From: Amoebophilaceae bacterium
Lineage (GTDB): Bacteria > Bacteroidota > Bacteroidia > Cytophagales > Amoebophilaceae
DNA length: 17,232 nt
NCBI GenBank assembly: GCA_025455725.1
Contig: JALOLY010000037.1
Span: 1-17,232 of the forward strand
Reading direction: 5' to 3'
Positions 1 through 8,340 of this stretch are shown piece by piece. The translations under genes were made by a program, and so were the position numbers. The notes under the pieces are model-generated. The model was not told where the DNA came from. It searched no databases and saw only the letters and a program-made list of their open reading frames with translations. Numbering within the stretch: the stretch's first letter is position 1; every line of letters begins with the position of its first letter.

Positions 1-1770
1 CGTCCAGGTATGTACATCGGTAAGCTGGGCGATGGTTCTTCTTGCGATGATGGCATTTACGTATTGCTCAAAGAAGTTATTGACAATAGCATTGACGAAT
101 ATGTGATGGGTCATGGCAAGCGGGTTGACGTGCATGTGATGGAGCATCGTGTGGAAGTACGCGATTATGGCCGTGGTATTCCTTTAGGGAAAGTTGTTGA
201 CTGTGTATCCAAGATCAATACGGGAGGAAAATACGACAGCCAAGCGTTCCAGAAGTCTGTAGGGCTGAATGGCGTGGGCACTAAAGCGGTGAATGCCCTT
301 TCTGGCCATTTTGAAGTTCAATCTTTTCGTGAGGGAAAAACCATAGTAGCTACCTTTCAACGAGGTGTATTAAGTGGGCAAACACCCCTGCAAAATACCC
401 GAGAGCCAAGTGGTACGCGTGTCGTATTTGAGCCAGATGCCAGTGTCTTTAAGAATTTCCGCTACATCTTATCGGTTGTTGAAGAACAAATCTGGAACTA
501 CATTTTTCTAAATGCAGGGTTGACTATTAACCTTAACGGCCAAAAATTCATCTCTAAAAATGGGTTGCTAGACCTTCTCGTACGAAAAACTGAAGAAGAG
601 ACGTTACGCTATCCCATTATACACTTGCGTGGCGGAGACATTGAGGTAGCTTTGACCCATAACCATCAATACGGAGAGTCCTATTATTCGTTTGTGAATG
701 GACAGTTTACTATCCAAGGGGGTACGCATCTGACGGCCTTCAAGGAGGCCGTGGTCAAGGCAGTACGCGATTTTTATAAAAAAGATTTTGAGGCCAGTGA
801 CATTAGGGCATCTATCGTAGGAGCTATCGCCATGCGGATGCAAGAGCCTGTGTTTGAATCACAGACTAAAACCAAGCTTGGATCCCAGCAAATGGGTCCT
901 GAAGGACCCACAATTCGAGCTTTTGTCAATGACTTTATCAAAAGAGAGTTAGGCAATTACCTGCACCAACATCCCGAAACAGCTGATGCCTTGCTCAAAC
1001 GCATCTTACAATCAGAAAGAGAGCGCAAAGAAATTTCAGGCATCAAAAAATTGGCTAATGAGCGGGCGAGAAGAGCCAATCTGCACAATAAAAAATTGCG
1101 TGATTGTCGGGTACACTATGACAGTGACCACACTGATCGAGATGCCTCTATGATTTTTATTACCGAAGGTAACTCTGCTAGTGGCTCTATTACCAAATCT
1201 CGTGACGTGCAGACCCAGGCCGTATTCTCACTACGTGGAAAACCTCTTAATTGCTTTGGGGACACCAAAAGAGTTGTTTACGAGAATGAGGAATTCAATT
1301 TGCTTCAGCATGCACTCAACATTGAAGATGGCTTGGAGGGCTTACGTTATCACAAAGTTGTTATTGCTACCGACGCTGATGTAGATGGCATGCATATCCG
1401 TTTGCTGCTTCTTACGTATTTCTTACAATTTTTCCCGGAATTAGTACGGACTGGGCATGTATACTTACTAGAGACACCACTTTTTCGGGTACGTAATAAG
1501 AAAAAAACTACCTACTGCTACAAAGAGTCGGAAAAACGGGCTGCCGTTGCTCAACTAGGTCCGCAGTCTGAAATCACCCGGTTCAAAGGGCTGGGAGAAA
1601 TTTCTGCTGACGAATTTCAGCATTTCATTGGCAAAGATATTCGCCTTGAGCCTGTGTTACTGCAAAAAGATACCCACATCCAGCAGCTTCTGGCCTTTTA
1701 CATGGGAAAAAATACCCAAGACCGCCAACACTTCATTATCGATAACTTGCGTGTAGAAAGAGAGCTCTAG
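1..1770 (+). CDS. parE: DNA topoisomerase IV subunit B (ParE), 5' partial
   Basis: ATPase and Toprim subunit of topoisomerase IV, which with ParC decatenates replicated chromosomes in the cytoplasm. The reading frame is open from base 1, where RPG precedes MYIGKLGDGS, so the true start lies upstream and only the first few dozen residues are missing. Numbering from the Met at base 10, the GHKL ATPase signatures are EVIDNSIDE (22-30), DYGRGIPLG (52-60) and GLNGVGTKAVNALS (85-98). The Toprim domain has its glutamate E386 in EGNSASGS, the acidic triad D455/D457/D459 in DADVDGMHI, and the later RFKGLGEIS motif. MYIGKLGDGS and the TQAVFSLRGKPLN segment are typical of Bacteroidota ParE rather than GyrB. 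One oddity is EGNSA where the family usually has EGDSA. parC follows in the same direction, so the two are probably co-transcribed. The identification is secure; only the start is unknown. Confidence 0.95.
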   Translation, partial: RPGMYIGKLGDGSSCDDGIYVLLKEVIDNSIDEYVMGHGKRVDVHVMEHRVEVRDYGRGIPLGKVVDCVSKINTGGKYDSQAFQKSVGLNGVGTKAVNALSGHFEVQSFREGKTIVATFQRGVLSGQTPLQNTREPSGTRVVFEPDASVFKNFRYILSVVEEQIWNYIFLNAGLTINLNGQKFISKNGLLDLLVRKTEEETLRYPIIHLRGGDIEVALTHNHQYGESYYSFVNGQFTIQGGTHLTAFKEAVVKAVRDFYKKDFEASDIRASIVGAIAMRMQEPVFESQTKTKLGSQQMGPEGPTIRAFVNDFIKRELGNYLHQHPETADALLKRILQSERERKEISGIKKLANERARRANLHNKKLRDCRVHYDSDHTDRDASMIFITEGNSASGSITKSRDVQTQAVFSLRGKPLNCFGDTKRVVYENEEFNLLQHALNIEDGLEGLRYHKVVIATDADVDGMHIRLLLLTYFLQFFPELVRTGHVYLLETPLFRVRNKKKTTYCYKESEKRAAVAQLGPQSEITRFKGLGEISADEFQHFIGKDIRLEPVLLQKDTHIQQLLAFYMGKNTQDRQHFIIDNLRVEREL

Positions 1771-1874
1771 GTAATTGTTGTCGTATAGCAGCGCCATCGG
1801 TTCTGAATGCTGCTTGTAGCCAATGACAGTCAAGCCGCTGCCGCCAGGTGATCGTACAATCAAGCTATAAACCC

Positions 1875-4349
1875 ATGAATCCAGTTGACCCGAAGGAATC
1901 GCTCCACGACATCATGCCGGTACAAAACATGTATCGAAATTGGTTCCTAGGCTATGCCTCGCACGTGATTCTGGAGCGGGCTGTACCAGCCATAGAAGAC
2001 GGCTTAAAGCCTGTACAACGGCGCATCTTGCACGCCATGCGCGAGATGGATGACGGCCGCTACAACAAAGTAGCCAACATCATTGGCCAAACCATGCAGT
2101 ACCATCCCCATGGGGATGCATCAATTGGGGAAGCGCTGATCAATCTGGGTCAAAAGGAATTGCTGATTGATATGCAAGGTAACTGGGGCGATGTGCGCAC
2201 AGGCGATGGAGCAGCAGCAGCACGTTATATTGAAGCCCGGCCTTCTAAGTTTGCTCTTGCGGTGCTCTACAATCCCGATATCACAGTATGGCAGCCATCC
2301 TATGACGGACGAAAAAAAGAGCCCGTTACTTTACCAGTTAAGTTTCCTCTCCTTCTGGCCCAGGGCGTAGAAGGCATTGCTGTGGGCTTGGCTACAAAGA
2401 TTCTCCCCCATAATTTTTGCGAGCTTATTCAAGCCTCAATCGATACACTACACGGGAAGAAGGTGCACATTTTACCAGATTTTCCGACTGGTGGAGCGGT
2501 CGATTGTACTGCTTATAACGAAGGTCAGCGTGGTGGTAAAGTACGTATTCGGGCTAGTATAGAGACGTTGGACACAAGGACACTCGTCATCAAAGACCTC
2601 CCTTATGGAATCACCACCACCACTCTGATTGAATCGATTATCAAAGCCAACGATAAAGGGAAAATTAAGGTAAAAAAAGTAATAGATAACACGGCTCAGG
2701 ACGTGGAAATATTAGTACAACTTGCGCCAGGTCAATCGCCCGTGGTGACCACAGATGCCTTGTATGCTTTTACTGATTGTGAGGTAAGCGTATCGCCTAA
2801 TGCTTGTGTCATTTTGAACGAAAGGCCTGTTTTCTTGAGTGTTAATACACTCCTCGAGCACAGCACGCTGCACACCAAAGCACTGCTTAAGCAAGAGCTA
2901 GAAATCCAACAAGCTAGACTACTAGAGCAGATTCTGTCTGTCTCTCTTGAGCAGATTTTTATTGAACAACGCATTTACTATCAAATAGAGGCTTGCGAGA
3001 CCTGGGAAGCGCTCCTTGACGCCATTGACCAAGGGCTAGCACCTTACAAAAAAGATTTTTACCGGCCGATTATTCAAGAAGATCTTGTATGCCTGACCGA
3101 AATTAAGATTAAGCGTATTTCCAAGTACGATACTGTCCAGGCCCAGGCTAGATTACATACTTTGCGAGAGCGTTTATCCCGGGTCGAGTATGATCTACAA
3201 CATTTGACTGCATATGCCATCCAGTACTTTAAAAATTTGCTCAAGCAATACGGAGTAGGTCGGGAGCGTAAAACAGCGTTACGTAATTTTGACACCATTG
3301 AAGCCCATGCAGTAGCCGCTAGCAACCAAAAACTGTATATCAATCGTCAAGAAGGCTTCGTGGGTTATGCCATGAAGAAAGATGAGCTCTTAGGCGAATG
3401 TTCTGACCTCGATGATGTGATTGTATTCAGGAGAGATGGCAAGTGCCTCGTCACCAAAGTTGCCGAGAAGGTGTTTGTAGGTAAGGACATTGTGCATGCG
3501 GCCGTCTTTAGCAAGAACGACGACCGCCGTGTGTATAATCTAATTTATGTGGATGGTGCTACTGGTTGGGCTATGGTCAAGCGATTTCAGATGTTAGGTA
3601 TTACCCGCGACAAAGTGTATGACCTTACACGAGGAACACCTCAGTCACGTGTGTTGTATCTAACCGATAATTCCAACGGAGAAGCCGAGATAGTAACGGT
3701 AGTACTCTCTGACTCTATCAAGGTTCGGAGGAAGGCCCTTGATTTTGATTTTGCTACGCTCAGCATCAAAGGACGTACAGCACAAGGCAACATCTTGACC
3801 AAAAATACAGTTCGTAAAGTTCGTCTCAAGGTTCCAGGGAAATCTACCTTAGGGGCCGTGAACATTTACTATGACAGTGCAGCAGGTAGACTGAACAAAG
3901 CAGGTAGAGGCACGTTATTGGGAAAATTGCAGGCACAAGATCGTATCTTGGCTGTGTTCAAGGATGGACATTATACGCTTACGAGCTTCAACCTGAACCA
4001 GCGGTATGATCCGGAGCAAATCATACTCTTGGAGCAGTTCGTATCAGAACGACCTCTTACTGCCGTGTACTATGATGGCAAAGCCGGACAGTATTTTGTG
4101 AAACGTTTTCGTGTAGACACCACCACACTAGGCAAAAAATTTGGCTTTATAGCAACTACTAAAGGGTCCTACTTGGTCTTGGTCACCACCGCAATAACGC
4201 CCCAATTGTCCGTCACTTGCTGTGTTAGTGCCCAAGCACCTCCACAAACGTTGCGTTATGATCTGGGGGTATTGGAGGTACAAGGCCGCAAGACCTTGGG
4301 GAGCCGACTTACTAAATACCAAGTGATCCGGGTAGAGGAGATACGTTAA
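1875..4349 (+). CDS. parC: DNA topoisomerase IV subunit A (ParC)
   Basis: DNA cleavage and rejoining subunit of topoisomerase IV, partner of the preceding ParE. I chose the ATG at 1875 (824 aa). A GTG at 1848 in the same frame would add nine residues with no family resemblance, and neither start has a Shine-Dalgarno sequence. The winged-helix/tower region begins near residue 14 with MPVQNMYRNWFLGYASHVI and contains DGLKPVQRRILHAM. The quinolone-determining segment is YHPHGDASIGEAL (from residue 76). The catalytic tyrosine is Y118 in AAAARYIEARPSKFA. SYDGRKKEPVTLPVKFPLLL and GVEGIAVGLATKILPHNF follow and are near-signature for Bacteroidota ParC. Residues from about 480 to the end form the beta-pinwheel C-terminal domain. 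Two residues beside the active site differ from the consensus as I recall it (DSAAAP to DGAAAA, and EARL to EARP). The gap from parE is 104 nt, and I see no terminator in it. Confidence 0.95.
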   Translation: MNPVDPKESLHDIMPVQNMYRNWFLGYASHVILERAVPAIEDGLKPVQRRILHAMREMDDGRYNKVANIIGQTMQYHPHGDASIGEALINLGQKELLIDMQGNWGDVRTGDGAAAARYIEARPSKFALAVLYNPDITVWQPSYDGRKKEPVTLPVKFPLLLAQGVEGIAVGLATKILPHNFCELIQASIDTLHGKKVHILPDFPTGGAVDCTAYNEGQRGGKVRIRASIETLDTRTLVIKDLPYGITTTTLIESIIKANDKGKIKVKKVIDNTAQDVEILVQLAPGQSPVVTTDALYAFTDCEVSVSPNACVILNERPVFLSVNTLLEHSTLHTKALLKQELEIQQARLLEQILSVSLEQIFIEQRIYYQIEACETWEALLDAIDQGLAPYKKDFYRPIIQEDLVCLTEIKIKRISKYDTVQAQARLHTLRERLSRVEYDLQHLTAYAIQYFKNLLKQYGVGRERKTALRNFDTIEAHAVAASNQKLYINRQEGFVGYAMKKDELLGECSDLDDVIVFRRDGKCLVTKVAEKVFVGKDIVHAAVFSKNDDRRVYNLIYVDGATGWAMVKRFQMLGITRDKVYDLTRGTPQSRVLYLTDNSNGEAEIVTVVLSDSIKVRRKALDFDFATLSIKGRTAQGNILTKNTVRKVRLKVPGKSTLGAVNIYYDSAAGRLNKAGRGTLLGKLQAQDRILAVFKDGHYTLTSFNLNQRYDPEQIILLEQFVSERPLTAVYYDGKAGQYFVKRFRVDTTTLGKKFGFIATTKGSYLVLVTTAITPQLSVTCCVSAQAPPQTLRYDLGVLEVQGRKTLGSRLTKYQVIRVEEIR

Positions 4350-4617
4350 GGTTTGCTAAGTTGAGTGTGCTGTATAAGTGTGGTCGTTTTATGCGATCCA
4401 CTACAAGGATAAAGCTTAAGAGATCCTGCCTTCTGAATGTCAGCAAGCTTTTGCGTTGAGTTTTATCAAGTGACCCACCTATGATAAGAGACAAGAATCT
4501 GTTGCTTGTCCAACGTACGATCGAATGCTTGCTCCTGATGGCCATAGCTGCAGCAACGCGTTGGTGTGATTTCGAAATACGAGAGAGACGTAAACATCAC
4601 AGTGTGTGACGGGCATG

Positions 4618-4690
4618 TGGAGAATGGGGGACTCGAACCCCCGACCCTCTCGATGCCATCGAGATGCTCTCCCAGCTGAGCTAATTCCCC
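4618..4690 (-). tRNA. tRNA-Ala (anticodon GGC)
   Basis: The minus strand folds into a complete 73-nt cloverleaf. The acceptor stem is GGGGAAT/ATTCTCC, with a G3-U70 wobble pair, the classic identity element for alanyl-tRNA synthetase, and discriminator base A73. The D arm is GCTC-AGCTGGGA-GAGC, the anticodon stem TCTCG/CGAGA with loop ATGGCAT, and the T arm GGGGG-TTCGAGT-CCCCC. The anticodon GGC corresponds to plus-strand bases 4655-4657. CCA is not encoded, so it must be added after transcription. The gene faces parC and converges with it. I found no second copy of its 3' end in the window, so nothing marks it as an integration site here. Confidence 0.97.
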
Positions 4691-5010
4691 AATTTTTAAG
4701 CCCTCCTCAATTCCCTGTTTCTTGGATTGAACCGGGTTTTCCCGCTGCAAGTTACTCAAAAGAGTCCATTTTTATCTTAACACTTAATCAGTAGAAAAGA
4801 ACTTGTCCCTATATTCCAGAATAAATACAATTTTTGATTGCGCATTGAGATATATCCTGGGGGAGCACAGTATCCATTTCTGCAATAGTCAGGTTAACTT
4901 GTAAAGTATGAGGAAGTTATGGAACATACTTAGGAATGTGAGGTAAGAAGTAGGCTACCATACGCGGCAGAATCAGAGCAGAGTTGATAAATCGCTAGCC
5001 ATTTAATGGT
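4691..5010. other. Non-coding gap between tRNA-Ala and the HD hydrolase gene
   Basis: This 320-base stretch holds no supportable gene in any frame. It must contain the promoter region of tRNA-Ala (minus strand) and the leader of the HD hydrolase gene (plus strand). Visible elements are a short palindrome CGGGAAAACCCG near 4733-4744 and a sigma70-like hexamer pair at 4803-4831, listed separately. The first in-frame stop upstream of the hydrolase is TAG at 4996-4998, which fixes its start to 5011. I recognise no riboswitch or repeat here. The smaller gap 4350-4617, between parC and the tRNA, contains a 42-codon ORF (4481-4609, +) without recognisable features and nothing else I can support. Confidence 0.5.
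4803..4831 (+). promoter_or_regulatory. Possible sigma70-like promoter upstream of the HD hydrolase gene
   Basis: TTGTCC (4803-4808) and TACAAT (4826-4831) are separated by exactly 17 bases and match the -35/-10 consensus at 4 and 5 of 6 positions. Transcription from it would run toward the hydrolase gene and leave a leader of about 170 nt. Bacteroidota primary sigma factors often use a different -33/-7 pattern, so a chance match is quite possible. Confidence 0.3.
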
Positions 5011-5733
5011 ATGACAGTGCAAGGTGATAAAGAATGGTGGAAAAAATCAGGCTACTGCGAGTACGCTAGCAGGTTACTTGAGAAACTCTCATGGCTTAAT
5101 GAAGCTCATCTTGAAAGGGATAGGATAGACATTTCAGAAGTACAAAGGGCTATTTACTATGCTAAGAAGTATCACGGAAATCAGAAAAGAAAATCAGGAG
5201 AGCCGTATTACTCTCACCCTATTGAAGTAGCTTATATGGTCTCTGATTATCTCTTTAGAACAGACATTATAGTCACCTCGGTATTACACGATACGATTGA
5301 GGATACGAAGCTTACGTTTGAAAGGATTAGGCAGCTCTTTGGTGAAATAGTTGCGTGTCAGGTTATGGATTTGACAAGAACTACGAGTGGAGATAGTCAT
5401 GAGAAAATTAGTTCAGCCGAAACGGTTAAGCGTTTGTTTGTACAAAAGAAATATGATTTACTGCTTATAAAGCAGTTTGATAGGCTGCACAACATGCGAA
5501 CCATAGGAGCGAAGCATTCTGATTCGATTACCAGAATTGTAGAAGAAACCATCGGGCACTTTACCGCTCTGGCGGCTTTCCTAGGCATAAGAATCGTGGA
5601 GGAAGAGCTGATTCGGACTTGTACAAACTCGGTCTCTGGCAAAAATTCTAAAGGTCAATGCGAAAATCAGCCTAGTAGGCGTGATGCGCACTTGCTTTCT
5701 CTAATTTTTCGAAATGACGGAGCGCATAAATAA
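5011..5733 (+). CDS. Stand-alone SpoT/Rsh-like HD-domain hydrolase
   Basis: A 240-residue protein resembling only the (p)ppGpp hydrolase half of RelA/SpoT enzymes, which removes 3'-pyrophosphate from (p)ppGpp in the cytoplasm. The catalytic HD signatures are intact and in order: AKKYHGNQKRKSGEPY with H55, YSHP with H69, VLHDTIEDT with H93/D94 and E97/D98, and FDRLHNMRT with D157 and N161. A degraded version of the following helix (ETIGHFTALAAFLGI) ends the similarity near residue 200. The synthetase, TGS and ACT domains of full-length (about 700 aa) SpoT are absent. Similar SpoT fragments are common in Rickettsia and related intracellular bacteria. ATG 5011 is the first start after the in-frame TAG at 4996. 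The last 62 bases overlap the end of the convergent transporter gene, so the C-terminal 20 residues may be an unconstrained tail. The substrate is inferred from the family. Confidence 0.85.
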   Translation: MTVQGDKEWWKKSGYCEYASRLLEKLSWLNEAHLERDRIDISEVQRAIYYAKKYHGNQKRKSGEPYYSHPIEVAYMVSDYLFRTDIIVTSVLHDTIEDTKLTFERIRQLFGEIVACQVMDLTRTTSGDSHEKISSAETVKRLFVQKKYDLLLIKQFDRLHNMRTIGAKHSDSITRIVEETIGHFTALAAFLGIRIVEEELIRTCTNSVSGKNSKGQCENQPSRRDAHLLSLIFRNDGAHK

Positions 5734-6985
5734 AAGCGGTGGCTGTCGGAATCATCACCACTAGGACTACATAACTGCCAAAGAAAACGTCGAGGTACAC
5801 AAGGCCGAAAGAGGTCACTACATACACAAAAGCACGTGACAGGGCATACGAGAAAGTCGCGTAGGTAAATCTCTTGAATACCGGAAGGTGTTTATAGAAA
5901 ATTGGTACTGCGGGCGTCCCCATAAAGCCAAATACAGCGATAAAAGCTTGAATTGCCATTATTTGGTACGGGGAGGTCACGTTATTGAGCATATAAGGAC
6001 ACAGTACTACAAAGCATAGAAAGAGCACAAGCCTAACTCTTAAGATTTTCAACGGATGTATGACGTAGCTCAAATAAGCTACTATTAGCCAACTGAAGAG
6101 CTGTATCATGGATACAGTAAAGTTTTGGTGGATTACTGCTTCTGGGGTAAAATGAAAGATGGTTTTTAGCATATTACCGCAATACATGTAAGCAAAATAA
6201 AAACATACAGGCCAAGAGCACTCTATAAAAAACAAGGCTAGGGCAGTTTTCTTGTCAACCTTTTCGTTCCAGATAGCACTCCGGGTTAAAAGTTCTGGGT
6301 TGTGTTTGGCTTTAATGACAGCCTGCTTGATCCTACGTTTTGCATCAGCAAAATCGGGGGTTTCTCTAAGGCGTGTTCTCGCGACGGCGCCAATGACAGC
6401 AACCAATGTGCCCAGCCAGAATGCACTACGCCAATTAAGTCCAAAAGAAGTAACGAGTGACGCAACTCCTAAGGCCACTGTACCACCCAAAACTCCAAAA
6501 ACCGCAATTAATGTTACAGCTGGATATTGTATTGGTGGTTTGGTGAGCTCTGTTATGTATAAGTCTGCACCAATTACTTCTCCCATAGTAGCCATACCTT
6601 GGACAATACGACACACAGTGACTATATAAGCTGCTGTGATGCCTATTTGTTCGTAAGTCGGTAGGTTGGCCATTGTAAAACATGATAGGGACATCATGGT
6701 TGTTGTTATGATAACCGTCGACTTGCGCCCTATGTTATCGCCGAGATACCCAAAAATAAGTGCACCCAGCGGCCTAAGAATATAGGATGAACAAAAGGCA
6801 AAGGCCGAAAGAAGACCCGCCGTGTGGGGATCAGTTTTGGGGAAGAACAGTTCATTGAGGAGTACTGCCATGTGAACGTAAAGCAGGAGATCAAAATACT
6901 CCAAAAAAGTACCGATAGACAATAACCCTATTGCCTCTCTTTTTTCTTTGCTCAGAGACGAAAGCGTCTCTTTGTCATGTATCAT
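5672..6985 (-). CDS. MFS transporter, ProP/metabolite:H+ symporter (MHS) type
   Basis: A 437-residue inner-membrane carrier with about twelve hydrophobic segments, the usual size for the family. Family marks are FLEYFDLLLYVHMA in helix 1 (27-40, matching the EWYDF-type motif of MHS carriers), motif A GYLGDNIGRK (79-88), CRIVQGMATMGEVIGA in helix 4 (125-140) and RETPDF at the middle loop (207-212). Such proton symporters take up osmolytes or carboxylates. In Rickettsia and Amoebophilaceae they occur in many copies and are thought to import host metabolites; the substrate cannot be told here. The ATG at 6985 gives an amphipathic start just before helix 1. The gene lies 75 nt after the DUF2608 gene on the same strand, so the two may share a transcript. 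Its 3' end overlaps the HD hydrolase gene tail to tail. Confidence 0.9.
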   Translation of the reverse strand: MIHDKETLSSLSKEKREAIGLLSIGTFLEYFDLLLYVHMAVLLNELFFPKTDPHTAGLLSAFAFCSSYILRPLGALIFGYLGDNIGRKSTVIITTTMMSLSCFTMANLPTYEQIGITAAYIVTVCRIVQGMATMGEVIGADLYITELTKPPIQYPAVTLIAVFGVLGGTVALGVASLVTSFGLNWRSAFWLGTLVAVIGAVARTRLRETPDFADAKRRIKQAVIKAKHNPELLTRSAIWNEKVDKKTALALFFIECSWPVCFYFAYMYCGNMLKTIFHFTPEAVIHQNFTVSMIQLFSWLIVAYLSYVIHPLKILRVRLVLFLCFVVLCPYMLNNVTSPYQIMAIQAFIAVFGFMGTPAVPIFYKHLPVFKRFTYATFSYALSRAFVYVVTSFGLVYLDVFFGSYVVLVVMIPTATAFIYALRHFEKLEKASAHHAY

Positions 6986-7060
6986 ATGCTTCGTGTTAAC
7001 TCATCTCGGCCTCCCCCATCTTTCGTTATTTTATGCTTGAAGAACCGTAAAACAGCCATA

Positions 7061-7906
7061 TCATTCGGTCAAAGCCGGAACTCTAGCTGCCAACTCTTGG
7101 TAGTCTAACCACTCGTGCTCCTTCTCCAAGATCTGGAAGCGTATTTTCTCAATTTTCTCGTTAATTACCGGCATTGGTATGCCGGAAGTGGCTGTATAGT
7201 GGAGTCCATGGAACTTTATCTTAAGCTCAGAACTGAGCCTCTCGAGAGATTCCAGATTGCTTAGTATGTCGTCGATAAATATTATCGTCTTGGGGTAATA
7301 ATTGCTACGACTTAAGACACATGCCAGTGTCTTAGCTTTGTCAACCTGAGCCGTCAAAATGACACCAGACTTTAACATGGGAGTACCATCTTGCTCTTCC
7401 AACTCATGAAGAAGCATTTCCCCCTTTACTGGGGTGAGGTTACAAAAATCGAAACCGAGGTCATGCAGATGCTTGATCCGCCAGTCTTCAAGCCTTTCTA
7501 TATTACCGAACTTACCCGTGTAGATCGAGGTTAAAGCAACCGATGGGATCTTGTGCGCCCTCAAATGACCAAATATATCTGCGATGCCAGGGTCTATCAG
7601 CCTCCATTTTGCTTTGGACGTAGCAACGCCATATAAGGTCTTCATGTCCTCTTTCGAGAGGCGACTCTCAATCTCTTGCCAAAGCTGCTTGCGATAAGGG
7701 TGTCTATTGAGCGTATGCTCGTCGGTTGGCATGATAAGCACATGGTCCACATCAAAGATGACCAGCGTATCTTTGTCGCTCTCCTTGAGTAGTTCTGCAA
7801 GGGGAGCAAGGTCAGAAATTTCGATAATGTCGGCCAATGTAGTACTGATTGCTACAAAAAAACTCAGGAACAAGTGAAAAATGGTCAGGGTGGCAGTTCT
7901 AATCAT
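7061..7906 (-). CDS. Secreted DUF2608-type HAD-fold protein
   Basis: Translation from ATG 7906 gives 281 residues with a clear N-terminal signal peptide: MIRTATL, a hydrophobic core rich in Leu and Phe, then ISTTLA before DII. A start at 7939 would add eleven residues in front of the signal peptide and is less likely. The mature part begins like a HAD phosphatase, with TLVIFDVDHVLIMP carrying the DxD pair (D52, D54). A later IIFIDDILSN supplies the acidic motif IV (D212, D213). The arrangement matches DUF2608 proteins, which I recall from Legionella, chlamydiae and other intracellular bacteria; none has a role that I can name with confidence. The protein should be exported to the periplasm or beyond, so an effector or envelope phosphatase role is plausible. 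The MFS gene follows 75 nt downstream on the same strand. Confidence 0.8.
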   Translation of the reverse strand: MIRTATLTIFHLFLSFFVAISTTLADIIEISDLAPLAELLKESDKDTLVIFDVDHVLIMPTDEHTLNRHPYRKQLWQEIESRLSKEDMKTLYGVATSKAKWRLIDPGIADIFGHLRAHKIPSVALTSIYTGKFGNIERLEDWRIKHLHDLGFDFCNLTPVKGEMLLHELEEQDGTPMLKSGVILTAQVDKAKTLACVLSRSNYYPKTIIFIDDILSNLESLERLSSELKIKFHGLHYTATSGIPMPVINEKIEKIRFQILEKEHEWLDYQELAARVPALTE

Positions 7907-8060
7907 TGTCTCATTTGACGGCAAGGTCGCCTCGTACATACTAATCTCTGCTACAAGCCCCCGAAACTGTCGCTGTCGCTAACGCGAACAGCCGCTGGGT
8001 GCTAAATCGTGCTGATAACACTACAAACGGATTAAAAACCGCACAACCAGCCATCCTTCC

Positions 8061-8089
8061 TATCTATTCATATAAAACCATAAAGTCAA
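8061..8089 (-). promoter_or_regulatory. Possible promoter for the DUF2608 gene
   Basis: On the minus strand TTGACT (8089-8084) stands exactly 17 bases before TAGATA (8066-8061), inside an AT-rich stretch. The -35 match is strong (5 of 6) and the -10 match weak (3 of 6). The transcript would have a leader of roughly 150 nt before ATG 7906. Confidence 0.27.
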
Positions 8090-8183
8090 ATATTTTCCCA
8101 AATTCATTTTAGAATTCTTGTGTGGCAGGGCTTCTCTGGGATCGTTTTCAGTGATTCAGTTCCCTTATCGCCCCATGTTGTAG

Positions 8184-8340
8184 AGGGCAAGGCACCCCTT
8201 TGGGTATCTCTTTTCTGTTTTTCACCTTCGACATGATGATCCGGCTTTACAAATTTGTGAGACTCCTGCAAGAGTCAGGGTGAGCCCCTTTTATAGCCTA
8301 CTCCTGAGCATTGGGGAGTATTTCTTAGTAGCCTTGCCCT
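8184..8340. repeat. Perfect 10-bp inverted repeat enclosing smaller hairpins
   Basis: AGGGCAAGGC (8184-8193) and GCCTTGCCCT (8331-8340) are exact reverse complements 137 bases apart. Between them lie three short stem-loops: ACCC-CTTT-GGGT just inside the left arm, GACTC-CTGCAA-GAGTC (8261-8276), and TACTCC with a ten-base loop and GGAGTA (8299-8320). The last is followed on the plus strand by TTTCTT, as in a weak intrinsic terminator. Nested stems inside a closing helix are what a structured RNA of about 157 nt, or a small non-autonomous mobile element, would show. There is no obvious target-site duplication, and chance is not excluded. Confidence 0.4.

Noticed and set aside
1657..1863. 68-codon minus-strand ORF across the end of parE and the parE-parC gap
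   Set aside because: It is mostly antisense to conserved parE codons, and the remaining stretch resembles nothing I recognise.
4481..4609. 42-codon plus-strand ORF between parC and the tRNA
   Set aside because: It is short, has no recognisable motif and no sign of a ribosome site or promoter; chance cannot be excluded.
4466..4759. 97-codon minus-strand ORF across the tRNA
   Set aside because: Its readable part (GELAQLGEHLDG, then RVGGSSPPFST) is simply tRNA-Ala translated, a familiar false gene.
4606..4794. 62-codon plus-strand ORF across the tRNA
   Set aside because: It begins MTGMWRMGDSNPRPSRC, the antisense translation of a tRNA gene, a well-known spurious annotation.
8151..8234. 28-codon minus-strand ORF (MSKVKNRKEIPKGVP...) as a transposase fragment
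   Set aside because: I cannot match it to any transposase, and stops follow at once. The segment is better explained by the inverted repeat in the same place.
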